A DNA stretch of 61,191 nt, taken from Arthrobacter sp. (GTDB lineage: Bacteria > Actinomycetota > Actinomycetes > Actinomycetales > Micrococcaceae). How positions within the stretch are numbered: the first letter of the stretch is position 1; every line of letters starts with the position of its first letter. The stretch spans positions 1 to 61,191 of the forward strand of contig JAHFUZ010000028.1 in the NCBI GenBank assembly GCA_023264815.1. The letters are read 5' to 3'. This document shows positions 34,586 to 43,244 of the stretch, one piece after another. Under the pieces are notes generated by a model that ran no database searches, was not told where the DNA came from, and saw only the letters and a list, made by a program, of their open reading frames with translations. A program made the translations under genes and the position numbers.

Positions 34586-35167
34586 ATGCAGGCACCACCC
34601 CGCATCACTGTGGAAGTCCCGGTGTTAGTGGTGGGTTCCGGCCCGGCGGACTACGAGTCCCTGGGCGCACGCGTGCAGTCGCTGCGCAGGCCGCAGGGGC
34701 TGCACCTCACCCTGCTGCATGTGGGCATCCTGGACGATTTCGGGCGCGACGTGGAGTCCTGGACCAAGGGCATCACGCCGGCCGGTACCGCAGTCCAGGC
34801 GACGGTGCGGTGGCTGCTGGCCCTGCCGGAACTGGAGGGGTTCGCGGGAACGGCGGACCGGCTGATTGTCCTGGGCGGCGGAAACGTCGCCGGGCTGGAA
34901 GTGACAGTGCCGCAGAACGTGCACGACTTCCAGGTCTCCCTGGTGCAGGGTCTCCATCAGTTGCTGGACGGACTCCTCGTGGACTACGTGGACGACTTCA
35001 TCCTCAGCTCGCCGGCGCTGGGATTCCGTTACCCCCATTGGGTGCCCCACGTTGCGGTGGGCCGGCCGCCGGCGCGGGAACGGGGCCCGTGGGACATCCC
35101 GCCGCTCACGGTCGAATGCGGGCCCTCGCGGATCAGGAACGGGCGGTTCCTTCCGGACGTGCCCTGA
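34586..35167 (+). CDS. Possible 2H phosphoesterase-superfamily protein
   Basis: 193 residues from an ATG at 34586 with GAGGAGG upstream. Two H-h-[TSA]-h motifs typical of 2H enzymes are present: HLTLLHVG (about 46) and HVAVGRPP (about 155), 109 residues apart and each near a strand. The second has Ala where Thr/Ser is usual. 2H proteins include 2'-5' RNA ligase and cyclic phosphodiesterases, so a role on RNA ends is plausible next to an EF-G2-type GTPase (inference). I would not name a substrate. Confidence 0.55.
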   Translation: MQAPPRITVEVPVLVVGSGPADYESLGARVQSLRRPQGLHLTLLHVGILDDFGRDVESWTKGITPAGTAVQATVRWLLALPELEGFAGTADRLIVLGGGNVAGLEVTVPQNVHDFQVSLVQGLHQLLDGLLVDYVDDFILSSPALGFRYPHWVPHVAVGRPPARERGPWDIPPLTVECGPSRIRNGRFLPDVP

Positions 35168-35293
35168 CCGCACGCGGAGGACCGCAGGCCGCCAATTAGG
35201 TCACACGTTTGGGTCTTTTTCATTGTGCTGGCCGGCGTTACCGTGGGCTGAGGGAGCCGCCCGTCCCGGGTAGCCTGAACACGGAGGATTCCT

Positions 35294-35578
35294 ATGACAA
35301 CGCACGTCGCAGACTGCAGTGTTTCCAACTGTTCCTTCAATGACCACTCGCATTGCAACGCCGCCGCGATCACGGTGGGCGGCGCCGAGGACCACGCTTC
35401 CTGCGCCACCTTCATCGACACGGGCATGCACGGCGGCCTGCCCAAGGTCCTGGCCGACGTCGGAGCATGCCAGCGCTCGGAGTGCGTCCACAACGACCAC
35501 CTGATGTGCAACGCACCGGAAGTGCATGTGGGCCCGGGCCGCGACAACGCGGACTGCCTGACCTACTCCCACACGTAG
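35294..35578 (+). CDS. Tandem DUF1540 protein
   Basis: 94 residues with two copies of the DUF1540 pattern: CSVSNCSFNDHSHCNAAAITV...C and CQRSECVHNDHLMCNAPEVHVG...C. Eight cysteines and several histidines suggest two small metal- or disulfide-stabilised units. No function is established. ACGGAGG lies seven bases before the ATG, and an intrinsic terminator follows, so it is probably a well-expressed single-gene transcript. Confidence 0.88.
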   Translation: MTTHVADCSVSNCSFNDHSHCNAAAITVGGAEDHASCATFIDTGMHGGLPKVLADVGACQRSECVHNDHLMCNAPEVHVGPGRDNADCLTYSHT

Positions 35579-35598
35579 GCACCGCCCACACGCAACAC

Positions 35599-35628
35599 GG
35601 ACGACGGCGGGACTTCCCGCCGTCGTCC
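35599..35628 (+). terminator. Intrinsic terminator after DUF1540 gene
   Basis: GGACGACGGCGGGA (35599-35612), a 2-nt loop and its complement at 35615-35628, followed by GCTTGCTTTTT. The arms are 14 bp and perfect. A closely related hairpin core occurs at 43947-43973. Confidence 0.9.
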
Positions 35629-35664
35629 GCTTGCTTTTTCGCCCTGCCGGGGCAGGGCCGTCCC

Positions 35665-36603
35665 CTACTGGCGGAGGTCCAGCGCGGCGAGGACCCGGGC
35701 CACCGAGCCACCGAGGTTCCATTCCCCGGCGAGCCGTTCCAGTTCGGCCCGTGATTCACCGGCCACCGGGTGCAGCCCTGCGCCGGCCTCCTCCAGCGTC
35801 GGCAGCTTAAGGTCACGCACCACCCTCACCACCACCGGCGCCACCTTGAGGTAATCGCCTGCCGCGGCGAGCTTGGCGCGCACGGAGGCGGAGAGTCCAC
35901 TGCCGGGATCCGCTGCTGCCGCCAGGAGTCCGTCAAGGGTGCCGTACTCACCGAGCAGCGTCGCCGCAGTCTTTTCGCCGATACCGGCGACCCCCGGCAG
36001 GCCGTCCGAGGCGTCCCCGCGGAGGGTGGCATAGTCCGCATACTGCCGTGGCAGCACGCGGTATTTTTCAACCACGACGGCGTCTGTCAGGACTTCGAGG
36101 TTCCGCATGCCGCGCGCGGTGTAGATCACCCGTGCCTGCCGGTCATCATCGACCAGCTGGAAGAGGTCCCGGTCTCCGGTCACCACGTCCACGGGAAGCT
36201 CAGACATCGCAGCGTAGGTGCCTACCACGTCGTCGGCCTCATGGTCAGCAGCCCCCACCACGGCGATGCCCGCGAGTTCCAGCACGCGGCGGATCATGGG
36301 CAGCTGCGCTTCGAGCGCGTCCGGCACCACCTCGACGTCCGGGGCGTTGGCCACCACCTCCGCCACCCGGTGCGACTTGTAAGTGGGAATGAGGTCCACG
36401 CGCCACTGCGGCCGCCAGTCGTTGTCCCAACACGCCACCAGATGCGTGGCGCCGTAATCAGTGGTGAGCCGCGCGATCATGTCCAGCAGGCCGCGGACTG
36501 CGTTCACCGGAGTGCCGTCCGCCCGGCGCAGGGTGTCCGGCAGGCCATAGAAAGCGCGAAAGTACAGGGATGCGGTGTCGAGCAGCATCAGGCGTTGGGA
36601 CAT
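35665..36603 (-). CDS. Stand-alone 5'-3' exonuclease (FEN-like)
   Basis: 312 residues equal to the N-terminal domain of Pol I alone. Motifs: LMLLDTASLYFRAFYGLP, acidic cluster ADHEADDVVGT, VVTGDRDLFQLV, and the H3TH GDASDGLPGVAGIGEKTAATLLGEYG. It removes 5' flaps and RNA primers, a second source of the activity beside polA at 3302. The ATG at 36603 has AGGATC upstream; a GTG at 36618 is an alternative. Confidence 0.93.
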   Translation of the reverse strand: MSQRLMLLDTASLYFRAFYGLPDTLRRADGTPVNAVRGLLDMIARLTTDYGATHLVACWDNDWRPQWRVDLIPTYKSHRVAEVVANAPDVEVVPDALEAQLPMIRRVLELAGIAVVGAADHEADDVVGTYAAMSELPVDVVTGDRDLFQLVDDDRQARVIYTARGMRNLEVLTDAVVVEKYRVLPRQYADYATLRGDASDGLPGVAGIGEKTAATLLGEYGTLDGLLAAAADPGSGLSASVRAKLAAAGDYLKVAPVVVRVVRDLKLPTLEEAGAGLHPVAGESRAELERLAGEWNLGGSVARVLAALDLRQ

Positions 36604-36683
36604 ACCTGATCCTGACACGGAGGCGGTTCCCTGGCACAGAGGCCCGCTGCAGTCCGGCCCCCGTGCCGGGGGGTGATCAGGAA

Positions 36684-36989
36684 CTAAGCCTCCGCGGTGC
36701 CTTCAAAGGTCTGGATGGTACGGCGGGCCAGCCGCGGGATGATCTGCTCTGCGCCGATCCTGCGGACGTGGTCGTAGTCACGGTGGGCCGCAAAACCGGC
36801 GGCATCGGTATACCGTTCCAGGATCACGATGTGGGTGGGGTCCTCCACACCCTGGAAGTACTCGTAGGACAGATTTGCCTCTTCCGTCCGGGTGGCCGCG
36901 GCCATCTCGCCCAGCAGGCGGAGAACCGTTTCCGTTTCTTCGGGCTTCACCTGGTAGCGGACCACCACATCGAAGTATGTCTGTGCCAT
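36684..36989 (-). CDS. ABM-domain putative monooxygenase
   Basis: 101 residues of the antibiotic biosynthesis monooxygenase fold: YFDVVVRYQVKPEETETVLRLL, NLSYEYFQGVEDPTHIVILERYTDAAGF, HRDYDHVRRI. The AAGGAA ribosome-binding site lies seven bases before the ATG at 36989. Members are quinone or haem modifying enzymes or simple stress proteins; the role here is unknown. Confidence 0.85.
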   Translation of the reverse strand: MAQTYFDVVVRYQVKPEETETVLRLLGEMAAATRTEEANLSYEYFQGVEDPTHIVILERYTDAAGFAAHRDYDHVRRIGAEQIIPRLARRTIQTFEGTAEA

Positions 36990-37171
36990 AACAGCGTTCC
37001 TTGCTCTTGTGCCTCGCAGCCGGGTGGGGACCGGCAGCCACATCATCGTAGCCCGGTGGCTGGGCCCAGAGCCGGAACGCCCCTCTGGTGGCGTCTTATC
37101 AGACGCAGGCGCGGCTGTCTGCCGGCAGAACCCCGGGAGGCTTCCACGCCGCCCCTGTAGAATCCGGAATC

Positions 37172-38029
37172 ATGAGCTCCACACCAAACACCACCCCCAC
37201 AGCAACCATCCGGGCCGTCTTCCTTGATGTGGACGGAACGTACGCGGACTACGGAATCGTCCCGGAAGGGCATGTCCGTGCCGTACGTGCTGCACGCGCG
37301 GCCGGACACAAGGTCCTGCTCTGCACCGGCCGTCCGGTGTCCATGCTGCCGGAGGCCATCCTCGGAGCCGGCTTTGACGGGCTGGTGGCAAGTGCCGGCG
37401 CATACGTCGAAGTGGACGGGCAAATCTTGCTTGACCGCCGGTTCCCCGCAGACCTCGCTGCCAGGACCGTGGCTGCCCTCGACGCCCACAACGCCGTCTA
37501 TATTCTCGAAGCCCAGGATTCGCTGCATGTGGCGCCCGGGGCCGAGGCACGGCTCCGCGCAATCATCGAAGAGCACTTCCGGCGTGCACCGGCGGGCCAG
37601 TCGAAGGGCTCCTCGGCAATCCTCGGTTCGGTCAAGGCCACGACGAACCGGGCAGATACGGCATTCGCCAAGATCTCCGTTTTCGAAGCCCCGGTCCCCA
37701 TGCAGCTCATCGCGGAAGAAATCGGTCCGGACATTGCCGTTGTGGCCAACTCCATCGCCACTGAAGGACGGCACGCGGGCGAGCTGTACCAGCAGGGAAT
37801 CAGCAAGGCCGACGGCGTCGCTGCGGTGATTGCCCACTTCGGCATTGAACGTGAAGACTCCGTCGCCATCGGCGACGGGGCGAATGATCTGGAAATGGTC
37901 GCGTTCGCAGGGGTGGGCATTGCCATCGAGGGGTCCTCGCCGGAGCTGCTCGCCCTCGCGGACCGCACAGCCGCGCCTCCGCACCGCGAAGGGCTGGTTG
38001 ACGCATTCACCGCACTGGGCCTCATCTGA
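37172..38029 (+). CDS. Cof-type HAD-IIB phosphatase
   Basis: 285 residues: nucleophile motif AVFLDVDGTYADYG near 12, VLLCTGRPVSML as motif II, a C2-type cap in the middle, and SVAIGDGANDLEMVAFAGVGIAI as motif IV. Such enzymes dephosphorylate sugar phosphates, flavin or PLP intermediates. The ATG at 37172 has only a weak CCGGAA upstream. A near-perfect hairpin follows the stop. Confidence 0.9.
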   Translation: MSSTPNTTPTATIRAVFLDVDGTYADYGIVPEGHVRAVRAARAAGHKVLLCTGRPVSMLPEAILGAGFDGLVASAGAYVEVDGQILLDRRFPADLAARTVAALDAHNAVYILEAQDSLHVAPGAEARLRAIIEEHFRRAPAGQSKGSSAILGSVKATTNRADTAFAKISVFEAPVPMQLIAEEIGPDIAVVANSIATEGRHAGELYQQGISKADGVAAVIAHFGIEREDSVAIGDGANDLEMVAFAGVGIAIEGSSPELLALADRTAAPPHREGLVDAFTALGLI

Positions 38030-38046
38030 GGTGACGGCCACGCCAA

Positions 38047-38103
38047 AGCCCGGCTGGCGCCGTCGTGATTCTCCTGAGGGATGACGACGGCGGCAGCCGG
38101 GCT
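38047..38103. terminator. Stem-loop between convergent genes
   Basis: Arms of 20 bp (38047-38066 and 38084-38103, AGCCCGGCTGGCGCCGTCGT) pair with one mismatch around a 17-nt loop, between the HAD gene and the convergent CMD gene. There is no T-run, so it may act as a bidirectional barrier rather than a classical terminator. Confidence 0.6.
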
Positions 38104-38126
38104 CCGTGGGGCAGTCCTGTCCGGCC

Positions 38127-38477
38127 TCAGCCGGTGAAGATTTCCTTGGCAACCGTGATGGCGGACATTGCTTTTGGCCATCCGGCGTAGAAGGCCAGGT
38201 GGATGATGGCTTCCTTCAGTTCGGTTTCTGTGAGGCCGTTGGCTTTGGCCCGGGCGAGGTGTCCACGAAGCTGGTCGGGGCTGCCGCTGGTGACCAGGCT
38301 GGCAACCGTGACGAGGCTGCGGTCACGCGGGGAGAGTTCGGTGCGCTCCCAGATGTCCCCGAAGAGCACCTTGTCCGTGAGGTCCACGAGTTTGGGGGCG
38401 AAGTCGCCGATGAGTTGCTGGGCCCGGGTGTGGGTCGGTTCAGTCAAGGGGTTGGTCCTTTCGGCGAAAGTGGTCAT
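38127..38477 (-). CDS. Carboxymuconolactone decarboxylase-family protein
   Basis: 116 residues with the CMD core LVTSGSPDQLRGHLARAKANGLTETELKEAIIHLAFYAGWPKAM; the usual catalytic Cys pair of AhpD-type members is absent, so it belongs to the gamma-CMD-like group. It lies 9 bp behind an aldo/keto reductase and an MFS gene in one operon, where it may serve a detoxification step (inference). Confidence 0.88.
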   Translation of the reverse strand: MTTFAERTNPLTEPTHTRAQQLIGDFAPKLVDLTDKVLFGDIWERTELSPRDRSLVTVASLVTSGSPDQLRGHLARAKANGLTETELKEAIIHLAFYAGWPKAMSAITVAKEIFTG

Positions 38478-38486
38478 GAGGTCCCG

Positions 38487-39344
38487 TTAGCTGTAGCGGC
38501 GTCCGCCCAGCCAGGTCACCATGTCGGGGTCCCGGTGGTCGAAGAAGAGGCTGCCGTCGGTATCCAGGGCGGCGATCCGGTTCATCTGTTCATCCGTCAG
38601 GGTGAAGTCGAAAACATCGAGGTTCTGGGCCATCCGCTCGGGACGGACGGACTTGGGGATCACCACCACGTCGCGCTGGATGAGCCAGCGCAGCACCACC
38701 TGCGCCACGGACTTACCCTGTGCGTCCGCGATGTCGCTGAGCAGCGGATCCGTGAACAGGTTGTTCCGGCCTTCGGCGAACGGACCCCAGGACTCGATCT
38801 GGACGCCGCGTTCGCGCATCAGGGCCTGGTCTGCGGCGCGCTGGTGGAACGGGTGGGTTTCGATCTGGTTGACGGCAGGGACCATCTCGTTGTGGTCGAT
38901 GAGGTCCACCAGCCTGTCGGTATGGAAGTTTGAAACCCCGATCGCCCGGGCCAGGCCTTCTTTGGTGATGTCCTGCATGGCCCGCCACTCGCTGTAGTAG
39001 TCCCCCAGTGGCTGGTGGATCAGGTACAGGTCCACGTAGTCCAGGCCCAGCCGGTGCAAGGAGTTCCCGAACGCACGCTTGGTGTCCTCTTCCACGCTGC
39101 CGGTCGGGGCGTGCTGGATCCAGAGCTCGGTGGTGACGAAGAGTTCGTCGCGGGCGATTCCGCTTGCCCTGATCGCTGAGCCGACGGCTTCCTCGTTGCC
39201 ATATGAGGCGGCGGTGTCCAGGTGCCGGTAGCCGGCAGCAAGGGCCGCTTCGACGGCGGTCTGTGTTTCGTCCTGTGGGATCTGGAACACACCAAAGCCC
39301 AGGATGGGCATCTGGACGCCGTTGTTGAGGGTCACGCTTTTCAT
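38487..39344 (-). CDS. Aldo/keto reductase, 2,5-diketogluconate-reductase-like (AKR5)
   Basis: 285 residues: [27 protein letters not shown] (catalytic Asp and Tyr), [12 protein letters not shown] (His), [10 protein letters not shown], and [16 protein letters not shown] for the NADPH phosphate. Catalytic Lys is less clear: TTELW stands where TTKLW is usual, so the tetrad Lys appears replaced by Glu. The ATG overlaps the MFS stop by 4 bp. It is the middle gene of the MFS-AKR-CMD operon. Confidence 0.87.
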   Translation of the reverse strand: MKSVTLNNGVQMPILGFGVFQIPQDETQTAVEAALAAGYRHLDTAASYGNEEAVGSAIRASGIARDELFVTTELWIQHAPTGSVEEDTKRAFGNSLHRLGLDYVDLYLIHQPLGDYYSEWRAMQDITKEGLARAIGVSNFHTDRLVDLIDHNEMVPAVNQIETHPFHQRAADQALMRERGVQIESWGPFAEGRNNLFTDPLLSDIADAQGKSVAQVVLRWLIQRDVVVIPKSVRPERMAQNLDVFDFTLTDEQMNRIAALDTDGSLFFDHRDPDMVTWLGGRRYS

Positions 39345-40723
39345 GGGGTTTCCTTTGTTTGGGTGTGAAGTTTCCTCAGCGGCAGGGTCGCGGCGATGAG
39401 GACGAGGAGGATAACGGCGGTGGTGCCAAGCCCCGTCCGGAGCCCGGTCATGAATTCGTTCCCGGCAAGCAGGGCGCCGTAGATGGCGACGCCGAGGGAG
39501 CCTCCCACCTGGCGGGCAGTGTTGATGACCCCGCTGGCGGTGCCTGCACGGCCTGCCGGCACGTGGTCCATCACCAGGGCGATGATCGGGGGGACGGTGA
39601 AGGAGCCTCCCACACCGACGGGCACCATGGTCAGTGACGCCACCAGCGTGGGTGCGTCCGCGGGAAGCAGCCAGAGGCCGGCCAGGCCCGCAGCCATGAG
39701 CAGCTGGCCGGCAGCAATCATCAGCACGCTCCCGTAGCGGAGCATCAGCCTTGCCGCCAGCGGGTTCAGGAGTGCTACGAGTCCGGTCATCGGCAGGAAC
39801 AGCAGGCCTGCCTCCAGCGCCGTGGCACCGCGCAGCTGCTGAAAGTAGAGGCTCTGGAGAAAGACAACTCCGTAGAAGGCGGCCATGGTGACCACGGCGA
39901 CGGCCAGGGTGGTGGAGACCGTGCGGGACCGGAACAGGTCCAGGGGCAGCATGGGATGCCGGCCACGGGCCTGCGCCAGCACGAAGACGGCCGCCGATGC
40001 GGCGCAGACTCCGAACATGCCCAGGATCCCAGGCGTGCCGTACCCAACGGCCGCACCTTCGATAATGCCGTACGTCAGGCTGGCCAGGGCCAGCACGGCG
40101 GTGAACTGGCCCACCCAGTCAAAGGGCATCGGGCGGCGGGGCGAGGGAGACACCCGGGCCAGGACGAACAGGGCTGCCGCCCCGACCGGAAGGTTGACGA
40201 AGAAGATGAGCCGCCAGTCCAGCTGGGTGAGGACCCCGCCGAGCACCGGACCGGCCGCCGCCGCTACCGAACCGCCCAGGCCCCAGTACACGATGGCCTG
40301 CCCCCGCTGGGCCGTGTCCTGGTAGGCCTCCCGGATCAGGGCCAGTGAGCTGGGCGTAATCATCGCCGCTCCGATGCCTTGCAGGATGCGGCCGGCAAGG
40401 AGTAACTCGAGGCTTGGACTGAACGCGCATCCTGCGGAAGCGACAGTGAACAGGACCATGCCGAGCCCGTAGGCGCGGCGGGCCCCTGCCCGGTCAGAGA
40501 ACGTTCCGGCGAACAGCTGCAGGGCCGAGAACATCAGCGTGTAGCCGGTGACGATCCACTGCAAACCGGACAGTCCGCCACCCAGGTCGTTCCGGATCCC
40601 GGGAAGGGCGACGTTGACGATCTGGGCATCCAGGGCAACAACGAAGAACCCCAGCATGGCCACCGCCAGTGAGGTGCGCGGCCGGGCCCCGGTAGCCGGA
40701 GCGCTGACAACAGTTGAGGACAT
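39341..40723 (-). CDS. DHA2-type MFS efflux transporter
   Basis: 460 residues and 14 predicted helices, beginning [23 protein letters not shown], the DHA2 signature, with [28 protein letters not shown] and [24 protein letters not shown]. It is a drug/proton antiporter of the EmrB/QacA group. I chose the ATG at 40723, with GAAGG five bases upstream; an ATG at 40762 is less likely. It opens the operon, divergent from the XRE regulator. Confidence 0.9.
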   Translation of the reverse strand: MSSTVVSAPATGARPRTSLAVAMLGFFVVALDAQIVNVALPGIRNDLGGGLSGLQWIVTGYTLMFSALQLFAGTFSDRAGARRAYGLGMVLFTVASAGCAFSPSLELLLAGRILQGIGAAMITPSSLALIREAYQDTAQRGQAIVYWGLGGSVAAAAGPVLGGVLTQLDWRLIFFVNLPVGAAALFVLARVSPSPRRPMPFDWVGQFTAVLALASLTYGIIEGAAVGYGTPGILGMFGVCAASAAVFVLAQARGRHPMLPLDLFRSRTVSTTLAVAVVTMAAFYGVVFLQSLYFQQLRGATALEAGLLFLPMTGLVALLNPLAARLMLRYGSVLMIAAGQLLMAAGLAGLWLLPADAPTLVASLTMVPVGVGGSFTVPPIIALVMDHVPAGRAGTASGVINTARQVGGSLGVAIYGALLAGNEFMTGLRTGLGTTAVILLVLIAATLPLRKLHTQTKETP

Positions 40724-40788
40724 GTGTGCCTTCAGGGGAAGGGAGGAGGTGGACGCTTTCAAGAAAACCAGTCCTTTCCCACGCGCGG

Positions 40789-40822
40789 CAGTTCCTGCTG
40801 TGCGGTGTTCTGCCAGTTCCTG
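40789..40822. repeat. Direct repeat in divergent promoter, candidate XRE operator
   Basis: CAGTTCCTG occurs at 40789-40797 and 40814-40822, 25 bp apart, in the 134-bp gap between the MFS operon and the regulator. The spacing places both copies near either promoter. A related CAGTCCTT lies nearby at about 40769. Confidence 0.45.
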
Positions 40823-40857
40823 TTACGACCGCCCGCCTCCGCCGTAACGTAATAGCC

Positions 40858-41757
40858 ATGGAGAATAAGAAGGACGTCCGGGAGTTCCTCATGAGCCGCA
40901 GGTCGCGCATCACCCCGGCCGAGGCCGGGCTGCCCGCGTACGGCGGCACGCGCAGGGTTGCCGGCCTTAAACGCGAGGAGGTGGCCATGCTTGCCGGCGT
41001 CAGCACCGAGTACTACGCACGGCTGGAACGCGGCAATCTCCAGGGCGTGTCCAGCAACGTCCTTGAATCCCTCGCTGCCGCCCTGCACCTTGACGAGGCC
41101 GAACGGGCCCACCTGGTCGACCTGGCCAAAGCCGCAGTCCCCGCACAGGCAGCAGCGCCACGGAAGGCCCGGGCAGAACTGCGGCCCAGCGTGCAGAGGA
41201 TACTGGGCGTCATGACCGGAACACCGGCCTACGTCCGCAACTCGCGCATGGACATCCTCGCAGCCAACGACCTCTGCTTTACCCTCTACGCCGGCATTCT
41301 CACTCCCCACGCGTTGCCCCTGAACCTCGGGCGGTTTATGTTCCTCGACCCACGGTCCCGGGACTTCTTCCTGGAGTGGGAAACCATCGCCGATGACCTC
41401 GCGGCGGCCCTGCGCACGGAATCGGGACGGAACCCGCGCGACCGCGCCCTGAACAGCCTTATCGGTGATCTCGCGGCGGGGAGCAGTGAATTCTCCACCC
41501 GCTGGGCGCGGCACAATGTCCGCTTCCACCGCTCGGCCCGCAAAACACTCCACAACCCGCTTGTCGGTGACATCGAACTCACCGGCGACGCGCTGGAACT
41601 TCCCGGCGAGGGGCTGACACTGATCGCCTACACCGCTGAGCCTGGCACCGACCACAAGGAAAAGCTTGACTTCCTCGCCAGCTGGAGTGCCCGGCAACAG
41701 GCAGCGGTAGGACCGGCGGCGGCCGAGCAGCCGCAGGCAGTCAATCCGCAGAACTGA
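40858..41757 (+). CDS. XRE-type regulator with MmyB-like ligand domain
   Basis: 299 residues. The N-terminal helix-turn-helix (GLKREEVAMLAGVSTEYYARLERGN, about 35-60) is followed by an MmyB-like ligand-binding domain (SRMDILAANDLCFTLYAGIL, LNLGRFMFLDPRSRDFFLEWETIADDLAAALR). The group is common in actinobacteria, binding fatty acids or other hydrophobic ligands. TAACGT ends seven bases before the ATG with no ribosome-binding site, so the mRNA may be leaderless. It probably controls the divergent MFS-AKR-CMD operon. Confidence 0.9.
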   Translation: MENKKDVREFLMSRRSRITPAEAGLPAYGGTRRVAGLKREEVAMLAGVSTEYYARLERGNLQGVSSNVLESLAAALHLDEAERAHLVDLAKAAVPAQAAAPRKARAELRPSVQRILGVMTGTPAYVRNSRMDILAANDLCFTLYAGILTPHALPLNLGRFMFLDPRSRDFFLEWETIADDLAAALRTESGRNPRDRALNSLIGDLAAGSSEFSTRWARHNVRFHRSARKTLHNPLVGDIELTGDALELPGEGLTLIAYTAEPGTDHKEKLDFLASWSARQQAAVGPAAAEQPQAVNPQN

Positions 41758-41827
41758 CCAGGGGCAAAGGGCACAGCGCCTGCGCAGCAGGGGCCAGGTC
41801 CTGGAGCTGCTGGCCGGGCTGAACGGC

Positions 41828-42631
41828 TCAGGACGTGAGCGTGCCCCGGACGATGCTCACGCTTGAGTGGCCCGGGTTTCCGTCCAGCGGCTCGTCCGAA
41901 ACGTCCACGATGGGGAAGTCGGCAAGGTCCAGCCCCGCGGGCACCTCGAAGGTCCCGGATGCCGAATTCATCACGCCCAGGCTGACCAGCCGGGAGAGAT
42001 CTGGCGCGATAAGCCACACTTCCTGGTAGCCCCGGGCTTCGTCCTTGCTGAGCTTGACCTGCAGCGACCGCGTGCCGTCCGGCGCCCTGAGCACCGCCGC
42101 GGAACCCGTGGCCGAGTACTGGGCAAGCGGTGCCAGGTCCGCCTGGGCCACCGGTTCCGGCCCGCGGCTGAGCGTCCACACGGTCCCGGCTGCCACCAGG
42201 AGAGTAGCCGCCGCAGCAGCCAGCCAAGGTCCAGGACGCTGCCACCATGCCGCCCTTCGGGGAGCGTCCCGGGCCGGCACCTGCACGGGCGCGGACCCGC
42301 CCTGGGGCGGCCTTGGTACCGGCCGCAGGGTCCGTTCCGGAAGCGGGGTACGTGCCGGAAGCTGTGCCGCATCCGGGGCGGTGGCCAGCGGATCGTTCTG
42401 CACGGCCCGAGACAGGCCCAGGTCACGGTGAATCCCGGCCCAGACATGAGGGCCGGGGGCCTCCAGGTCGGCGGCGTCCGGCGTGGTCTTCATGGCGTCC
42501 ACGGCACGGCGCAGGGCAGCGAAGTCGGCCTGGCATTCCGCGCAGCTGCGGAGATGCTCCCGGCCTTCGTCGTCCGCCCAGTTGTCGTACAGCGCGAGGA
42601 GGCTCAACCGGTCCGGGTCAAGGTGCGGCAT
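41828..42631 (-). CDS. RskA-like anti-sigma factor
   Basis: 267 residues. The N-terminal zinc anti-sigma motif is EHLRSCAECQADF (His26, Cys30, Cys33). One transmembrane helix lies at about 135-155, followed by an external RskA-type domain (YQEVWLIAPDLSRLVSLGVM, DFPIVDVSDEP). It binds and holds the partner sigma factor at the membrane until proteolysis. It overlaps the sigma gene by 14 bp, ensuring balanced synthesis. Confidence 0.9.
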   Translation of the reverse strand: MPHLDPDRLSLLALYDNWADDEGREHLRSCAECQADFAALRRAVDAMKTTPDAADLEAPGPHVWAGIHRDLGLSRAVQNDPLATAPDAAQLPARTPLPERTLRPVPRPPQGGSAPVQVPARDAPRRAAWWQRPGPWLAAAAATLLVAAGTVWTLSRGPEPVAQADLAPLAQYSATGSAAVLRAPDGTRSLQVKLSKDEARGYQEVWLIAPDLSRLVSLGVMNSASGTFEVPAGLDLADFPIVDVSDEPLDGNPGHSSVSIVRGTLTS

Positions 42632-43241
42632 GATCTGCCTCCAATCTGCTTCTCAAGTGGGTCAAGCTGCGCCGGATGTGGCTTTTGACCGTACCAAGGG
42701 GAAGTTCAAGTTTCCGGGAGATCTGTTCATGCGTCAGGTCCTCGAAGAAGGCCAGCTTCATGATGGATCCCTGGGGCTCGCCGAGCCTTTCCAACTCGCC
42801 GTCCAGCAGCAGCCTGTCGGCCAGGACCTCGGCGGTTTCCCGTCCGGGGTCCGTCTCCCCGGCGCCCCTGTCACCGGCCACCGCAATGGCTTTCCGGATT
42901 TCCCTGGTTGAAGCCGATTGGGCGTCCGCAATGGCGTTCCGGGTGATGCCCACGATCCATGCCGGGAGGCGTGCCACGGCCGGATTGAAGGAGCTCCGGG
43001 AACGCCAGACCCGAATGAAGACTTCCTGTGTGACGTCGTCAGCTGAGGATCTGTCCTGCAGCGAGCGCAGGGCCAGCGTGTGCACCAGCGGCCCGAACTC
43101 CCGGTAGGCCGCTGCGAGGGCCTTCTCGTCGCCTGCAACGAAGGAGGAGGTCATCCCGTCGTCCCACCCGGGAGCGGCCTGGCCAGGGAGCACCAACGGG
43201 ACTCCTTCCCGGCATCGGCGGCGAGAATCATGGCTGGTCAC
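42618..43241 (-). CDS. SigK-like ECF RNA polymerase sigma factor
   Basis: 207 residues from the GTG at 43241. Region 2 shows LRSLQDRSSADDVTQEVFIRVWRS, region 4 HEQISRKLELPLGTVKSHIRRSLTHL. SigK is the nearest actinobacterial ECF type. The GTG starts 3 bp after the sortase stop, so translation is probably coupled; an internal ATG at 43154 could begin the conserved part. It is followed by its anti-sigma gene. Confidence 0.88.
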   Translation of the reverse strand: MTSHDSRRRCREGVPLVLPGQAAPGWDDGMTSSFVAGDEKALAAAYREFGPLVHTLALRSLQDRSSADDVTQEVFIRVWRSRSSFNPAVARLPAWIVGITRNAIADAQSASTREIRKAIAVAGDRGAGETDPGRETAEVLADRLLLDGELERLGEPQGSIMKLAFFEDLTHEQISRKLELPLGTVKSHIRRSLTHLRSRLEADHAAP

Positions 43242-43244
43242 CGA

